DNA from: Methylobacter sp.
GTDB lineage: Bacteria; Pseudomonadota; Gammaproteobacteria; Methylococcales; Methylomonadaceae
Direction of reading: 5' to 3'
Assembly (NCBI GenBank): GCA_028712225.1
Contig: JAQTQN010000010.1
Span: 1 to 33,462, forward strand
Length of the DNA stretch: 33,462 nt
Shown one piece after another: positions 9,701 through 19,259 of this stretch. A model generated the notes under the pieces. It did not search any database and had not been told where the DNA came from. It worked only from the letters and a program-made list of their open reading frames with translations. The position numbers were made by a program, and so were the translations under genes. Within the stretch, counting starts at the first letter, position 1. Each line of letters opens with the position of its first letter.

Positions 9701-12214
9701 GGTATCGCTGGCTTCCGGAGCATGTTCCGGAATGTACAGTATCGCCTCATCGGTCATATTGATGTATTCGCGCACGGCGGTATTGCCGTAGGAATGACCG
9801 GCGCCATCCTGACGTTCCTTGAACAGACCGAGGAATGGAATGTCTTTTTCTTCGCGCACAGCCAACGCTTTTTGATGCCATTCGGCGCTGCTTGCAGCAA
9901 TGTCGGCATAACGCACACCGCCCACTGACGCATGGATGTTTGGGAAGTAAGGACGCAATCTGGGTTCGTCAGTATCCAGGTAATTGGATTCAAAAAACTC
10001 CCCACCGATATAACTTTCTACCGTACACAGGCCAAATTTGCCCATGGTTTTCATCAGCGATTTTTCGGCGCCTTTTTGATAGTTGTAGAGAATTTTTTGG
10101 TGTTGGTCGGCTGGGTAATGGCTGAGTACACGGTTATGCACGGTCAGCGGACAGATCGCCGAGGCGCCAAAGCCTAATAAGGTGGCTACATCGTGCGGAC
10201 TGGCGACTTGTCCGGTTTCGGCAATCAATGACGAATTAAAGCGCAGGCCTTGTTTAACAAGGTGCTGGTTAGCAGCAGCCATCATCAATAAGGCGGGAAT
10301 TGCCGCGTTGTCTTTGCTGATGTTGATGTCGCTTAAGATGATGATACCGACATTGTTTTGGGCTGCCTGCTCGACTTGCAAGCATACGGCTTGTATAGCG
10401 GCTTCCAGCGCTTCTTCATTGCTCTTGGCATTGTCGAAGTCCGGGCGGTACAAAATATCGAAGGTGACGGTGGCGACCGATGATTGCCTACGAATTTGCT
10501 CCAACTGAGTGCGTTGCAAAATTGGAGTGTCGATGACCAATTGCTTGCTATCGCCAGCTGCAAAAGTAGGTTTTGCCCCCAATGCGACTCGCAAAGTCAT
10601 GCCGTCGCTTTCGCGAATAGAGTCCAAAGGCGGATTGGTGACCTGGGCAAAGCGCTGGCTAAAATAGCGCGACATGCCGCCTTCTGCGCTGTATAAGGCA
10701 TTAGGCGCCAAACCGTATCCCATCGCAGAGACTTTTTCCATGCCGGTTGCCAGCATCGGATCGAGCAGGAACCTGAAGCTTTCCTGGTTGAGCGAGTACG
10801 CGGTATGTTGTTGGTCTATGTTGAAATCATGATTGTATTTGAGATCGGCCGGGTCAACTTTAGGCAGGTCGGCAAGATGCAGACTGCGTTGCGCGAGCAG
10901 AGCTTGATAGTCTTTCTCTTTGGCTAGGCGCTCCATGACCTGATGGCTGTTGTAAGCCTCACCGGTACTGTGGTCAAAATACAGCATGCCGCCGGCTTCA
11001 ATACGGCCGCGTTTCAAAACGTCTTGTGGCGGAAAGTCGATTTGTCCGGCTTCTGACATGACAGCCAGATATTCATTGGTTTCGATTGAGCGCAGCGGAC
11101 GCAATCCTAAGCGGTCAAGGCGTGCGCCAACCCGGATGCCGTCATTGAAAATCAGTGCCGCAGGGCCGTCGTTTTTCTCTTCATAAAGACTGAAATATTC
11201 CAGCATCGCGCGGACTTCCGGCGATAGCGTGGTGTCGTTTTCCCAAGCTGGAGGCATCATTGCCAGTACGGCGGTGACAATGTCCAGATTATCTTCGTTA
11301 ATACGGCGAGTCAGGGTTTGATCGAGACGTCCGGAATCGGACTGACCGCAAGGGAAGCAGATGTGTTTGTTGTGCTGGCGAGCGATCGCATTTTCGCTCA
11401 AGCGGTTTTTCTTATCGGTATTCAACTCGCCGTTGTGCGCCATGTAACGGAATGGCTGAGCCATCATAGTGGCAGGTGCGGTGTTGGTGGAAAACCGGGT
11501 ATGGAAAAATAATGTGCTTATTTCGTGATCGGTATCGTACAAGTCTATGAAGTATGGGATTACTTCGAATGAGTTAAGCCGACCTTTGTAAACCTGAGTA
11601 CGTGAGCTCATCGATAGCGGATAAAAACCGGCTAGTTCCGGGCGGGAAAAGCCTTCGACTTCAATATCCAACAGTGCCGCCTGAATATGGCTTTCAAATT
11701 CGCTGTGGCTGGCATTTTTCAAATTTTCCGGGCGACCAAAGACAACCTGTTTTATTGGCAATTGGGCTTTGGCGGCCGCTTCATTGATGACGGAAGCATC
11801 TACGGGGACATTGCGCCACTGGATAACAGGAAGGTTGAAATCTCGAAAATGACGTTCGATTAATTCATTGGCTGCTGAATCGAAATGATCATGGTCTTCT
11901 GGAAAGAAGAAGTTGGCCACACCAAATTGACCCAGTTCAAGATCGGCTTTACCAGTGACTTTGCGGAAAAATTTTAGTGATAAATCGATGTTAACTCCGG
12001 CACCATCACCGATACCTTCTGCACTCATACCGCCACGATGTGGAATGGTACATAGAGCTTCGTGAGATTTGAGCAACAGGTCGTGTGTTTGTTTGCTCTG
12101 TTTGTGGGTAATAAAGCCCACGCCGCAGCTGTCCTGCGATTGTTCAGCGTTGTAAAGCATAGGTTCTTTGTTATCCAAGCGGGAATATGCGTTCATCGAT
12201 CTAGCCCCTTCCAA
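6719..12214 (-). CDS. gltB: Glutamate synthase large subunit, long form
   Basis: 1831 aa. N-terminal glutaminase Cys after a propeptide (SQDSCGVGFITHKQ), HNGELNT, FMN domain (SNSGEGGEHHSRF, AQGAKPGEGGQLP, TGGTGAAAVTSLKNSG), 3Fe-4S motif CVMAKNCNIKCPAGL, and a GXGXG domain (CNDGVGKSACGGTLVVESPGGG). Confidence 0.93.
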   Translation of the reverse strand: MEGARSMNAYSRLDNKEPMLYNAEQSQDSCGVGFITHKQSKQTHDLLLKSHEALCTIPHRGGMSAEGIGDGAGVNIDLSLKFFRKVTGKADLELGQFGVANFFFPEDHDHFDSAANELIERHFRDFNLPVIQWRNVPVDASVINEAAAKAQLPIKQVVFGRPENLKNASHSEFESHIQAALLDIEVEGFSRPELAGFYPLSMSSRTQVYKGRLNSFEVIPYFIDLYDTDHEISTLFFHTRFSTNTAPATMMAQPFRYMAHNGELNTDKKNRLSENAIARQHNKHICFPCGQSDSGRLDQTLTRRINEDNLDIVTAVLAMMPPAWENDTTLSPEVRAMLEYFSLYEEKNDGPAALIFNDGIRVGARLDRLGLRPLRSIETNEYLAVMSEAGQIDFPPQDVLKRGRIEAGGMLYFDHSTGEAYNSHQVMERLAKEKDYQALLAQRSLHLADLPKVDPADLKYNHDFNIDQQHTAYSLNQESFRFLLDPMLATGMEKVSAMGYGLAPNALYSAEGGMSRYFSQRFAQVTNPPLDSIRESDGMTLRVALGAKPTFAAGDSKQLVIDTPILQRTQLEQIRRQSSVATVTFDILYRPDFDNAKSNEEALEAAIQAVCLQVEQAAQNNVGIIILSDINISKDNAAIPALLMMAAANQHLVKQGLRFNSSLIAETGQVASPHDVATLLGFGASAICPLTVHNRVLSHYPADQHQKILYNYQKGAEKSLMKTMGKFGLCTVESYIGGEFFESNYLDTDEPRLRPYFPNIHASVGGVRYADIAASSAEWHQKALAVREEKDIPFLGLFKERQDGAGHSYGNTAVREYINMTDEAILYIPEHAPEASDTAYLDFGYDKRTPEQLDNFGITPAYRNFTKNLYLERDDRPAALRDIMDFPADVSHAQSTEDFDRILGNQNLRGNVNYLIRGLRVSRTNEQTFTIGLTSNSSRQRLEQLAAHYKKRFAESDFNIAIANDGITLTVTESDGLLANYLSSTKSALEPIALAAVQPAHEITPTLASGAMSHGALLAEAHEAVAQGTNIVGALSNSGEGGEHHSRFNTLRSSKVKQFASGRFGVWAGLLADPSIQEIEIKIAQGAKPGEGGQLPAAKVSVEIAALRGGTPKVELVSPPPHHDTYSIEDLGQLIHDAKAARVKVGVKLVSSEGIGTIAVGVAKAGADVINVAGNTGGTGAAAVTSLKNSGRSPEIGIAEVHQALAVNGLRDKVILRCSGAHQSGTDVVKSAILGADSFEFGTTALMMLRCVMAKNCNIKCPAGLTTAHEEFKGDPRVLAQYFMNLAHEVREILASLGYKSLRDIRGKTDLLHLINHPTMVGQLDLTKMLAQVNEVKIAKPIYLEANFNVDNQVIEQVKAGLLAGKRQIVIEGDGFKLSNCAKTVGGQTAIDIERLLAYQLNEQELTKSPIIYTNQHGRRYLAPDSVVIRTKGSAGQSYAAFLNDGMRLEHLGTCNDGVGKSACGGTLVVESPGGGIKTPGNNVLIGNFALFGATGGKAFINGEAGDRFAVRNSGAMAVVEGVGDFACEYMTNGAVLNIGGFGKGFCNGMSGGNAYQYDPENRLENLYDKTSVELHSLTEDTDNARAHEQFILHMLEQHAEYANSSKARNLINNWASERQYFKFALPLWLYKTQTAKYLQQALDRKEMIEELSVELARQQIEQVKHAYQTEKPLFDGAIPGVGEVDTHLTYKLVNSYAVLEKAQQIAQEMLKVVPEAQRTSAHIDRAARKLIIERPRKVQEALVKNTREAYSNYSDDHLAILLASKRLNDYKTALINRSVQSIYSIGSTAWIIEQDQINRQALAGIPGIEEYLAALVGLDIAQSMMSQSVA

Positions 12215-12418
12215 TCATGCCGTAGGCGGCGTTTATAGGTCGTTTTTTGCTTCAATGCGTGATAGAGTCGGGCGATTAATACGCACCAGTGCATTGATGT
12301 GTTACGTAGCCCTATGTAATAAATTCTTTTAGTGAAACCTATTAATGGTAACACGATAGAACTTTACTGTCATTTCCGTACTGGATGCTGTCTTGAACTC
12401 AATATTTTTGGCTAGAGT

Positions 12419-13636
12419 ATGAAAGAACATTTTGATGTTGTGATTATTGGCGGAGGCATGGTCGGAGCGGCTGTTGCCTGCGGTTTGGGCGGCTCAAAGT
12501 TAAGAGTAGCCGTAGTGGAAAATTCACCTCCACAAGCGTTCTCGCCAGATCAGCCGCATGATTTGCGTGTTTCTGCATTGAGTATCGCCTCAAAAAACAT
12601 CCTTGAAATGGTCGGCGCATGGCAAGGTGTGCTCGACCGACGCTTTTGCCCCTTCCGGCGTATGCGGGTTTGGGAAACAGCGGGCGATACCGAGTTTTGC
12701 AGTGACAATATCGACTACCCCGAATTGGGTTACATTGTTGAAAATCGCATCACTCAGCTGGCGTTACTGGAGCGACTATCCGCTTTTGAAAATATTGAAT
12801 TGATATGTCCCGCTTCGATTAAAAAAATAAATTATACCGTTAGCGGAGCCAACGAGATTGAGCTGGACGGCGGTCGAACCTTATCGACACAGGTATTAGT
12901 GGCAGCTGATGGCGGCCAATCCAGAGTCAGACAGGCGGTAGGATTGGGCGTAACCAGCTGGGATTATAACCAGCACGCCTTAGTGATCTATATCGAAACG
13001 GATTATGAACAACAAGACATTACCTGGCAGCGCTTTGTTCCGACAGGGCCGCAAGCGTTTTTACCTTTACCAGGGCACTACGCTTCTTTAGTTTGGTACC
13101 ACTCGCCCGATGAAGTGCGTCGCTTACAAGCACTACCCCATGAGCAATTAAAACAAGAATTGCTTTCAGCATTCCCTGAGTGCCTGGGCAAGGTCAAAGC
13201 CGTGTTAGGCGTGGCGAGCTTTCCATTAAAGCGTCAGCATGCCCAAGCCTATGTCAAACCAGGAGCAGTACTGGTAGGTGATGCCGCCCACATGATTAAT
13301 CCACTCGCCGGACAAGGCGTGAATATTGGTTTACTTGACGCCGCTACGTTGGTGGAAGTGTTAATCGAGGCCGATAAACAAGGTGAAGATATTGCGAGTT
13401 TGGCGGTGTTAAAACGTTATGAAAACATGCGTCGCAACGAAAATCTAAAAATGATGACCGTGATGGATGTGTTTTATCGAGTGTTTAGCAATGAAGTGCT
13501 ACCGATAAAATTTTTGCGCAACCTAGGACTAGGCCTGGCCGAGCGCATTTTGCCTGCTAAAAACAAGGTCATGCGCAGCGCTATGGGACTGGAAGGAAAA
13601 CTGCCAAAGTTGGCGCGCGGCGAACCGGTGATTTAA
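12419..13636 (+). CDS. ubiF: UbiH/UbiF/VisC-family FAD-dependent ubiquinone biosynthesis hydroxylase, closest to UbiF by eye
   Basis: VVIIGGGMVGAAVACGL (FAD Rossmann), VLVGDAAHMINPLAGQGVNIGLLD. TWQRFVPTGPQAFLPLPGHYASLVWYHSP resembles the remembered E. coli UbiF segment. Confidence 0.82.
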   Translation: MKEHFDVVIIGGGMVGAAVACGLGGSKLRVAVVENSPPQAFSPDQPHDLRVSALSIASKNILEMVGAWQGVLDRRFCPFRRMRVWETAGDTEFCSDNIDYPELGYIVENRITQLALLERLSAFENIELICPASIKKINYTVSGANEIELDGGRTLSTQVLVAADGGQSRVRQAVGLGVTSWDYNQHALVIYIETDYEQQDITWQRFVPTGPQAFLPLPGHYASLVWYHSPDEVRRLQALPHEQLKQELLSAFPECLGKVKAVLGVASFPLKRQHAQAYVKPGAVLVGDAAHMINPLAGQGVNIGLLDAATLVEVLIEADKQGEDIASLAVLKRYENMRRNENLKMMTVMDVFYRVFSNEVLPIKFLRNLGLGLAERILPAKNKVMRSAMGLEGKLPKLARGEPVI

Positions 13637-13725
13637 AAAGCTACTTACATCACCTTTAATGCTTCATTCGCCTATCAACAGACCATCTCCGCAATAAATT
13701 ATTACGAAGCGCAGAGCTTTTAGCG

Positions 13726-14706
13726 CTAAGTCAATGCCCCTGCACAGCTGGAACCCTGCCCTGCTGTGCAGCCAAAACAATGCTCAGCAACACTGATTTT
13801 TGCAGCGTCGAAATCTTGCTCAAGCAAATCTTTTAAATGCACCTGGGTGCCGCCCGCCAAAGGCAACTCAAGCATCTGATTAAAATCGCAATCGTAAACA
13901 TATCCTTGCCAATCCACGCTCACCAGGCTTTTACACATCACTTTGCTTAGATTTTCCGGCTGGTAAGCATCTTTCAACAATTGTAAATACTGCTCGAACA
14001 CCAGACTTTGCTGTTCATACTGTTTGCCCTTGGCAAATAACACGGCCCCGAAACGTTGAATAGGCATATTGACCAGCGCGAACAGCTGATTGAAGCGGAT
14101 ATCGAAATGCTCAAGCAAATATTTACGATAGTCGGCTTCCAGCTGCTGTTGCGGCGGCGGCAAACTCGGGCCTTGCGGATTAAAGACTAAATTGAGCACC
14201 AGACCGCTACCGGCAATGCCATAACCCAGCGCATTCAGTTTTTTCAACGCACTAATGGAAGCGGCGAACGCGCCTTTACCGCGTTGCGCATCGACATTGT
14301 TTTCCAAATAACAGGGTAGCGAAGCAATAATTTCTATTTGATATTCGGCCAAAAAATCCGCAGCCCATTCATAGCCCGGCTCCTCCAAAATGGTCGGATT
14401 GCAGCGATCGATGACATGCAGGCCTTGCTGTTTGGCGGTTTGCACCAGCCAGCGAAATTCGGGATTCATTTCCGGCGATCCGCCGGTCACATCAAGTTGC
14501 TGAATTTGCTGTTTTTCCGCAAATTGCAGCGCAATTTCCATGGTCTCGCGCGACATCAGTTCCTTGCGTTTCGGCCCGGCATTCACATGACAATGCGTGC
14601 AGCTCAAATTGCACAGATAGCCCAGATTCATTTGCAAGACGGTCAATCGATCCCTGTGAATCTGAGGAAAATGGCTGTCCAGTAATAAAGGTTTTACGTT
14701 ATACAT
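13726..14706 (-). CDS. arsS: Arsenosugar biosynthesis radical SAM protein ArsS-like
   Basis: Radical SAM CNLSCTHCHVNAGP, DVTGGSPEMNP, LVLNLVFNPQGPSLPP and C-terminal Cys-rich HCFGCTAGQGSSC. Track start 14712 is TTG; ATG at 14706 is likelier. Confidence 0.87.
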   Translation of the reverse strand: MYNVKPLLLDSHFPQIHRDRLTVLQMNLGYLCNLSCTHCHVNAGPKRKELMSRETMEIALQFAEKQQIQQLDVTGGSPEMNPEFRWLVQTAKQQGLHVIDRCNPTILEEPGYEWAADFLAEYQIEIIASLPCYLENNVDAQRGKGAFAASISALKKLNALGYGIAGSGLVLNLVFNPQGPSLPPPQQQLEADYRKYLLEHFDIRFNQLFALVNMPIQRFGAVLFAKGKQYEQQSLVFEQYLQLLKDAYQPENLSKVMCKSLVSVDWQGYVYDCDFNQMLELPLAGGTQVHLKDLLEQDFDAAKISVAEHCFGCTAGQGSSCAGALT

Positions 14707-15406
14707 AACCAAAGCCTTTAAAAAAATCTAACGACAGGGATTCTAAAAAGCGTATCAGCTCAAGTTGTTCCGGAATAGGGTCGCTTAAGCACCGTAGCGA
14801 TTCATGCAAATGAATCAAATCCAGAGGCTCATCGACATCTTGCAGCGGGTCGATCATTTGTACTTCACCCAAGGAATCGATTTTGTTTAAAAATTGCTCA
14901 CCGGTATCGGCGGTACTGTATGTGACTTCCGTCCAAAGATTGCGCGCCAAATTGCAATTGCCGCCGAATAGCCAAAAGCCGCCATCAATACTCGGACCGA
15001 AAGCAAACCTGGCATGTTCGTCGCGCGCCAGCCAATCGGCGGCCTTAAGCAGATGCTTCACGGTCATTTGCGGAATATCGGCCCCGACCAAAATAACGAA
15101 ATCATATTGTCTCAATAAAGTTTCGTAAACCAGCGACATGCGTTCGCCCAAGCCTCCTTCGCCTTGCCACAAACAGGGCAAGCCTTGCCATAGGTCGTCA
15201 GCCAGGGCCGATTGTTCCGCCACAGCATAAAAACCATGTAGCGCCGCCTGCTTACCCGATGCATTAATAACTGCCGAAATAGCACGTGCAGCCGCCAGAT
15301 GAAATGCTTCGGCAGTCTCAACGCCTAGCTCTTTAGCCAAGCGCGTTTTGACCGGCGAAAGCCCCGGCGTTTTAACAAACAACGCAATCGCGCCGTACAT
15401 GGACAT
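14699..15406 (-). CDS. DUF2064 / TIGR04282-type arsenosugar-associated glycosyltransferase
   Basis: MSMYGAIALFVKTPGLSPVKTRLAKELG...VILVGADIPQMTV...GPSIDGGFWLFGG. The start ATG overlaps the arsM TGA by one base (TGATG). Confidence 0.85.
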   Translation of the reverse strand: MSMYGAIALFVKTPGLSPVKTRLAKELGVETAEAFHLAAARAISAVINASGKQAALHGFYAVAEQSALADDLWQGLPCLWQGEGGLGERMSLVYETLLRQYDFVILVGADIPQMTVKHLLKAADWLARDEHARFAFGPSIDGGFWLFGGNCNLARNLWTEVTYSTADTGEQFLNKIDSLGEVQMIDPLQDVDEPLDLIHLHESLRCLSDPIPEQLELIRFLESLSLDFFKGFGYV

Positions 15407-16452
15407 CAGCAGCAAGCCGCTCCGGATTTCGTCGGCAAACTGGTATTGGGCGGCACGCAATCAAACAAACCGAAATGCGTACTCTTATCTCCCCACAATT
15501 GAAAATGCTCGACATAACGGCTGCTGCCCAACATATCGGCAGTATTGCCGCAAACACGAAGAGGCCTGCCTGTTTCCAAATGATGATGATCATCCAGATC
15601 GAAGGCATGCGGGTGTTGCGGTAAAGTGCCTTTATATACGGCGACTTGACCGAAATCTTCGCAGCGGTCTTCCAGCGGAATTTTAAACGCCCGCACCGTG
15701 ATCGAACGGAACGCAACCATGCCGATTTTGTTGGCAACTTCCAGATCATCCAGCGTGATAGGATTTTCTTTGACGATACGCACATCCGGACAGCCCAAAT
15801 CTTGCATGATGCGGCGAAAATCTTCCCAATACAGAGCGCCGCCCAAACATTCGCCCAGTAATACAGGGTCTAATCTGAGCGCTTGCGGAATACGCCGATC
15901 GGCATAGACATCGGAAAAATACAGTTCGCCGCCGGGCTTGAGCACGCGGAAAATTTCCGCCAATACTTTGCGTTTATCCGGCGACAGGTTGATGACGCAG
16001 TTCGATACGACGACATCTATGGAATTATCGGCAATACCGGCGGTAGTCAGGTCTTCGATATGACCAAGATGAAATTCGACATTGGGTCGAGCATAACCGT
16101 AACGCTCGGCATGCCAATCGCAGTGGCGCTTAGCAACGGCAAGTTGCTCTTCGGTCATATCGACACCGATCACCCGGCCATTCTCGCCCACCAGCCGCGA
16201 CAACAAATAACAATCCCGCCCCGAACCGCACCCCAAATCCAATACCGTTCGACCTTCCAACGCAGGCGGCAAAGGCGAGCCGCAGCCGTAAAAACGGGAA
16301 ATAACCTCAGGATGCAGGTCGGCAAGAAACGGCCGCAAATGCCAGGGCATGGCGTCTAATGTGCAACAAGCACTGGTTTTTAAATCATCGCTGGATGTCA
16401 GCACCTGCCCGTAATAATTTTGTACTGATTCACTAATAAGTGTGTCAGTCAT
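15406..16452 (-). CDS. arsM: Arsenite S-adenosylmethyltransferase
   Basis: SAM-binding VLDLGCGSGRDCYLLSRLVG, VVSNCVINLSPDKRKVLAEIFRVLKPGGELYFSDVYADRR, N-terminal SACC and C-terminal SGAACC. Likely start is ATG at 16452. Confidence 0.88.
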   Translation of the reverse strand: MTDTLISESVQNYYGQVLTSSDDLKTSACCTLDAMPWHLRPFLADLHPEVISRFYGCGSPLPPALEGRTVLDLGCGSGRDCYLLSRLVGENGRVIGVDMTEEQLAVAKRHCDWHAERYGYARPNVEFHLGHIEDLTTAGIADNSIDVVVSNCVINLSPDKRKVLAEIFRVLKPGGELYFSDVYADRRIPQALRLDPVLLGECLGGALYWEDFRRIMQDLGCPDVRIVKENPITLDDLEVANKIGMVAFRSITVRAFKIPLEDRCEDFGQVAVYKGTLPQHPHAFDLDDHHHLETGRPLRVCGNTADMLGSSRYVEHFQLWGDKSTHFGLFDCVPPNTSLPTKSGAACC

Positions 16453-16897
16453 GACGCCTCCAAAGCACATGCAAATGTCTAAAAATATAAAATAAACCAA
16501 TTTGCCAAAAGCTTGCTTATGAAATTATCTGTTAAGCAACCTTAAGCGAAAAAATTACTGGTAATAGTAAAATCGAACTTTACACAGTAAGAGTCGATTA
16601 TTACATAGGCAACCTTACACAATCATGCGATTAACTTTTAAGCACGATTGTGTCGCTTATGAACCGCATATATCTGCATAAACATTGAAGCTGAAGAAAA
16701 ACCGACCTCCTTGCTAGTGCGTTACAAGGCGGCCTAATCAATACCAGGGTGTGTCTTTTTCAATGCTGCCGCTATACTGCACGCCATTGACTGTCTTTGT
16801 TAAGTTTGACAGATGTAGGTTTTCATCATGTTGCCGCTTAATGCATTGACCGCTACAAAAAATCAAACCCATTTGAAATTAAAGAGGTGTTAACCCC

Positions 16898-18238
16898 ATG
16901 ACGAGAAAATATTTTGGTACCGATGGAATCAGAGGAAAAGTGGGCGAGCCCCCAATTACTGCCGATTTCTTATTGAAATTAGGCTGGGCTGCGGGCCGGG
17001 TATTTGCCAGCGAAGGAGAAGGATTTGTGCTGGTCGGCAAAGACACTCGAATTTCAGGGTACATGTTCGAATCTGCATTAGAAGCGGGTTTAACGGCAGC
17101 GGGCGTAGATACGCGCTTATTAGGCCCGATGCCTACGCCCGGCATCGCTTACTTGACGCGTACGCTTAGAGCCCATGCAGGTATCGTAATAAGCGCATCG
17201 CATAATCCATTTTACGATAACGGCGTTAAGTTCTTTTCTGTGCAAGGCACGAAATTGCCTGATGAATTAGAACGCAAAATGGAAAAGTATTTAGACTCGC
17301 CCATGACCACGGTTGAATCAGCAAAGCTTGGTAAAGCTAAACGAATAACCGATGCGGCAGGTCGCTACATAGAGTTTTGCAAAGGCAGCGTACCGACTCG
17401 TTTGGATTTTGGCGGCATGCGGATCGTCATCGATTGTGCCAATGGCGCCACATACCACATAGCGCCACACGTCTTCAGCGAAGTAGGCGCTGAAGTGGTA
17501 TCCATCGGCGTGGAACCTGATGGCATTAACATCAATGAAGAATGCGGCGCAACCAAACCAGAGAAGCTTGCCGCTACCGTACTGGCTTATCGAGCGGACA
17601 TGGGTATTGCTTTAGATGGTGACGGTGATCGTTTGATCATGGTTGACCATAAAGGTGAAATTGTTGATGGTGATGAGCTTATCTACATTATCGCCAAATC
17701 AAGATTACAAGCGGGACAAATGTCAGGGCCAGTAGTCGGCACTTTGATGACCAATCTAGGCATGGAACATGGTTTGAAAAAACTGGGGATTGATTTGGTT
17801 AGATCCAAAGTAGGTGATCGCTATGTAATGGAAATGCTGGTGAAACATCAAGGCATTTTAGGTGGCGAAAACTCCGGTCATATTATTTGTCTTGATAGAA
17901 CAACAACTGGTGATGGCATTATCGCTGCATTACAGATTATGGCGGCAATGCAAGATACTGGAAAAAGCCTTCATGAATTAAAATCCGACATGCAGAAATA
18001 TCCGCAAATATTGGTAAACATCAAAACAGGAAAAAAGATCAATCCTGATGAAGATGAAGGCATTCAAAAAGCAGTGAAAGCGGTAGAAAAAAAGCTTGGC
18101 AACACTGGACGGGTATTACTTAGAGCATCTGGCACAGAGCCGTTAATTCGAGTAATGGTTGAAGGACAAGATCAAGAATCAGTTAAAAGCTACGCCAATC
18201 AATTGGCTGAAGAGGTCAGGAAAGCAATAGGCGCTTGA
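16898..18238 (+). CDS. glmM: Phosphoglucosamine mutase
   Basis: [15 protein letters not shown] start, active-site [52 protein letters not shown]. Confidence 0.97.
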   Translation: MTRKYFGTDGIRGKVGEPPITADFLLKLGWAAGRVFASEGEGFVLVGKDTRISGYMFESALEAGLTAAGVDTRLLGPMPTPGIAYLTRTLRAHAGIVISASHNPFYDNGVKFFSVQGTKLPDELERKMEKYLDSPMTTVESAKLGKAKRITDAAGRYIEFCKGSVPTRLDFGGMRIVIDCANGATYHIAPHVFSEVGAEVVSIGVEPDGININEECGATKPEKLAATVLAYRADMGIALDGDGDRLIMVDHKGEIVDGDELIYIIAKSRLQAGQMSGPVVGTLMTNLGMEHGLKKLGIDLVRSKVGDRYVMEMLVKHQGILGGENSGHIICLDRTTTGDGIIAALQIMAAMQDTGKSLHELKSDMQKYPQILVNIKTGKKINPDEDEGIQKAVKAVEKKLGNTGRVLLRASGTEPLIRVMVEGQDQESVKSYANQLAEEVRKAIGA

Positions 18239-18421
18239 ACAAAGGGATGTAAGCATATACTATACGCGCTCTTAAATTCAGTTGGCACAATTGGTGTTAC
18301 GCTCGATAAAGGCGTAATTTAACGTCGCTGATTTTTAGCAATCAACGGGTAGATTTTCGCAGCATTAATGCGCTACCCATGCAGATTTATAATTTGGATT
18401 GGAAAAAGTTTAGACCTTGCT

Positions 18422-18991
18422 ATGTATCAAGTAATCATTGTTATTCACGTATTGTTGGGATTGGGTGTTGTTGGTTTGATACTTATGCAACAAGGTAAAG
18501 GCGCAGACGCAGGTGCTGCATTTGGTACCGGCTCATCTACATCAGTTTTTGGTGCTCAGGGCGCTGCTTCATTTTTATCACGCTCCACAGCGATTTTGGC
18601 GACCTTGTTTTTTACAACAAGCTTAGGACTAGCTATCTTAAACGGTCAAAGAGGCTCAGCGAACGATTTAATTACTACCCCAAAAACGCAGGATGAAATA
18701 ACAACCATATCAGCACCGGTTCAACCCAAAAGCCCTGAAGACATTCCAGCGCAGCCTGCCATTATAAGTGAGTCGGCACCCGCTGTAGAAACACAGGCAC
18801 AGCCAGCTCCCGCAGATACCGCAGTTAGCCAACCTGAAGAAGCTAAACCAGAGGCTCCTGTTGAAAGTGCGCCAAAGATAATTGAAAAGCCTGCAGTAGT
18901 TAAAGAAGCTAAACCGGCGCCGAAATCCAAAGAAACTAAAGCGCCTAAAAAGACTGAAAAAGCTCAAAAAGCTCAAAAACAAACTGATTAA
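18422..18991 (+). CDS. secG: Protein translocase subunit SecG with extended Pro/Ala- and Lys-rich C-terminal tail
   Basis: [64 protein letters not shown]. Position between glmM and tRNA-Leu matches the common gammaproteobacterial order. Confidence 0.93.
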   Translation: MYQVIIVIHVLLGLGVVGLILMQQGKGADAGAAFGTGSSTSVFGAQGAASFLSRSTAILATLFFTTSLGLAILNGQRGSANDLITTPKTQDEITTISAPVQPKSPEDIPAQPAIISESAPAVETQAQPAPADTAVSQPEEAKPEAPVESAPKIIEKPAVVKEAKPAPKSKETKAPKKTEKAQKAQKQTD

Positions 18992-18999
18992 AAAATGAA

Positions 19000-19084
19000 G
19001 CCGACGTGGTGAAATTGGTAGACACGCCATCTTGAGGGGGTGGTGACGCAAGTCGTGGCGGTTCAAGTCCGCCCGTCGGTACCA
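19000..19084 (+). tRNA. tRNA-Leu (anticodon GAG), CCA encoded
   Basis: gccgacgtggtgaaattggtagacacgccatcTTGAGGGggtggtgacgcaagtcgtggcggttcaagtccgcccgtcggtaCCA; acceptor GCCGACG/CGTCGGT, class II variable arm, T-loop GTTCAAGTC. Confidence 0.96.
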
Positions 19085-19117
19085 AATAGGGGTTTTAAGA
19101 AACCCAAAGAAGTACAG

Positions 19118-19152
19118 AAACCCGCAAGTTACCTAGCTTCGCGGGTTTTTTA
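19118..19152 (+). terminator. Rho-independent terminator downstream of tRNA-Leu
   Basis: aaacccgc ... gcgggttt hairpin followed by a T tract (gggttttttatt). Confidence 0.75.
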
Positions 19153-19259
19153 TTGTCCAACGATATTCAACGAAATACAGCCGAATACACCCAAAAGTGT
19201 TACCTTTTTTGTTACCTTCCGTATAATCCGAAAAAAAAGGTAACGATTAAGGTAACAAA

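Noticed and set aside
6719-12214. Many plus-strand and alternate-frame ORFs of 60-142 aa opposite gltB
   Set aside because: Shadow ORFs of a long, clearly conserved gene; no domain motifs or separate ribosome-binding context.
18710-19066. 118-aa minus-strand ORF rich in F/R/S opposite secG
   Set aside because: Low-complexity antisense of the Ala/Lys/Pro-rich SecG tail that also runs over the tRNA.
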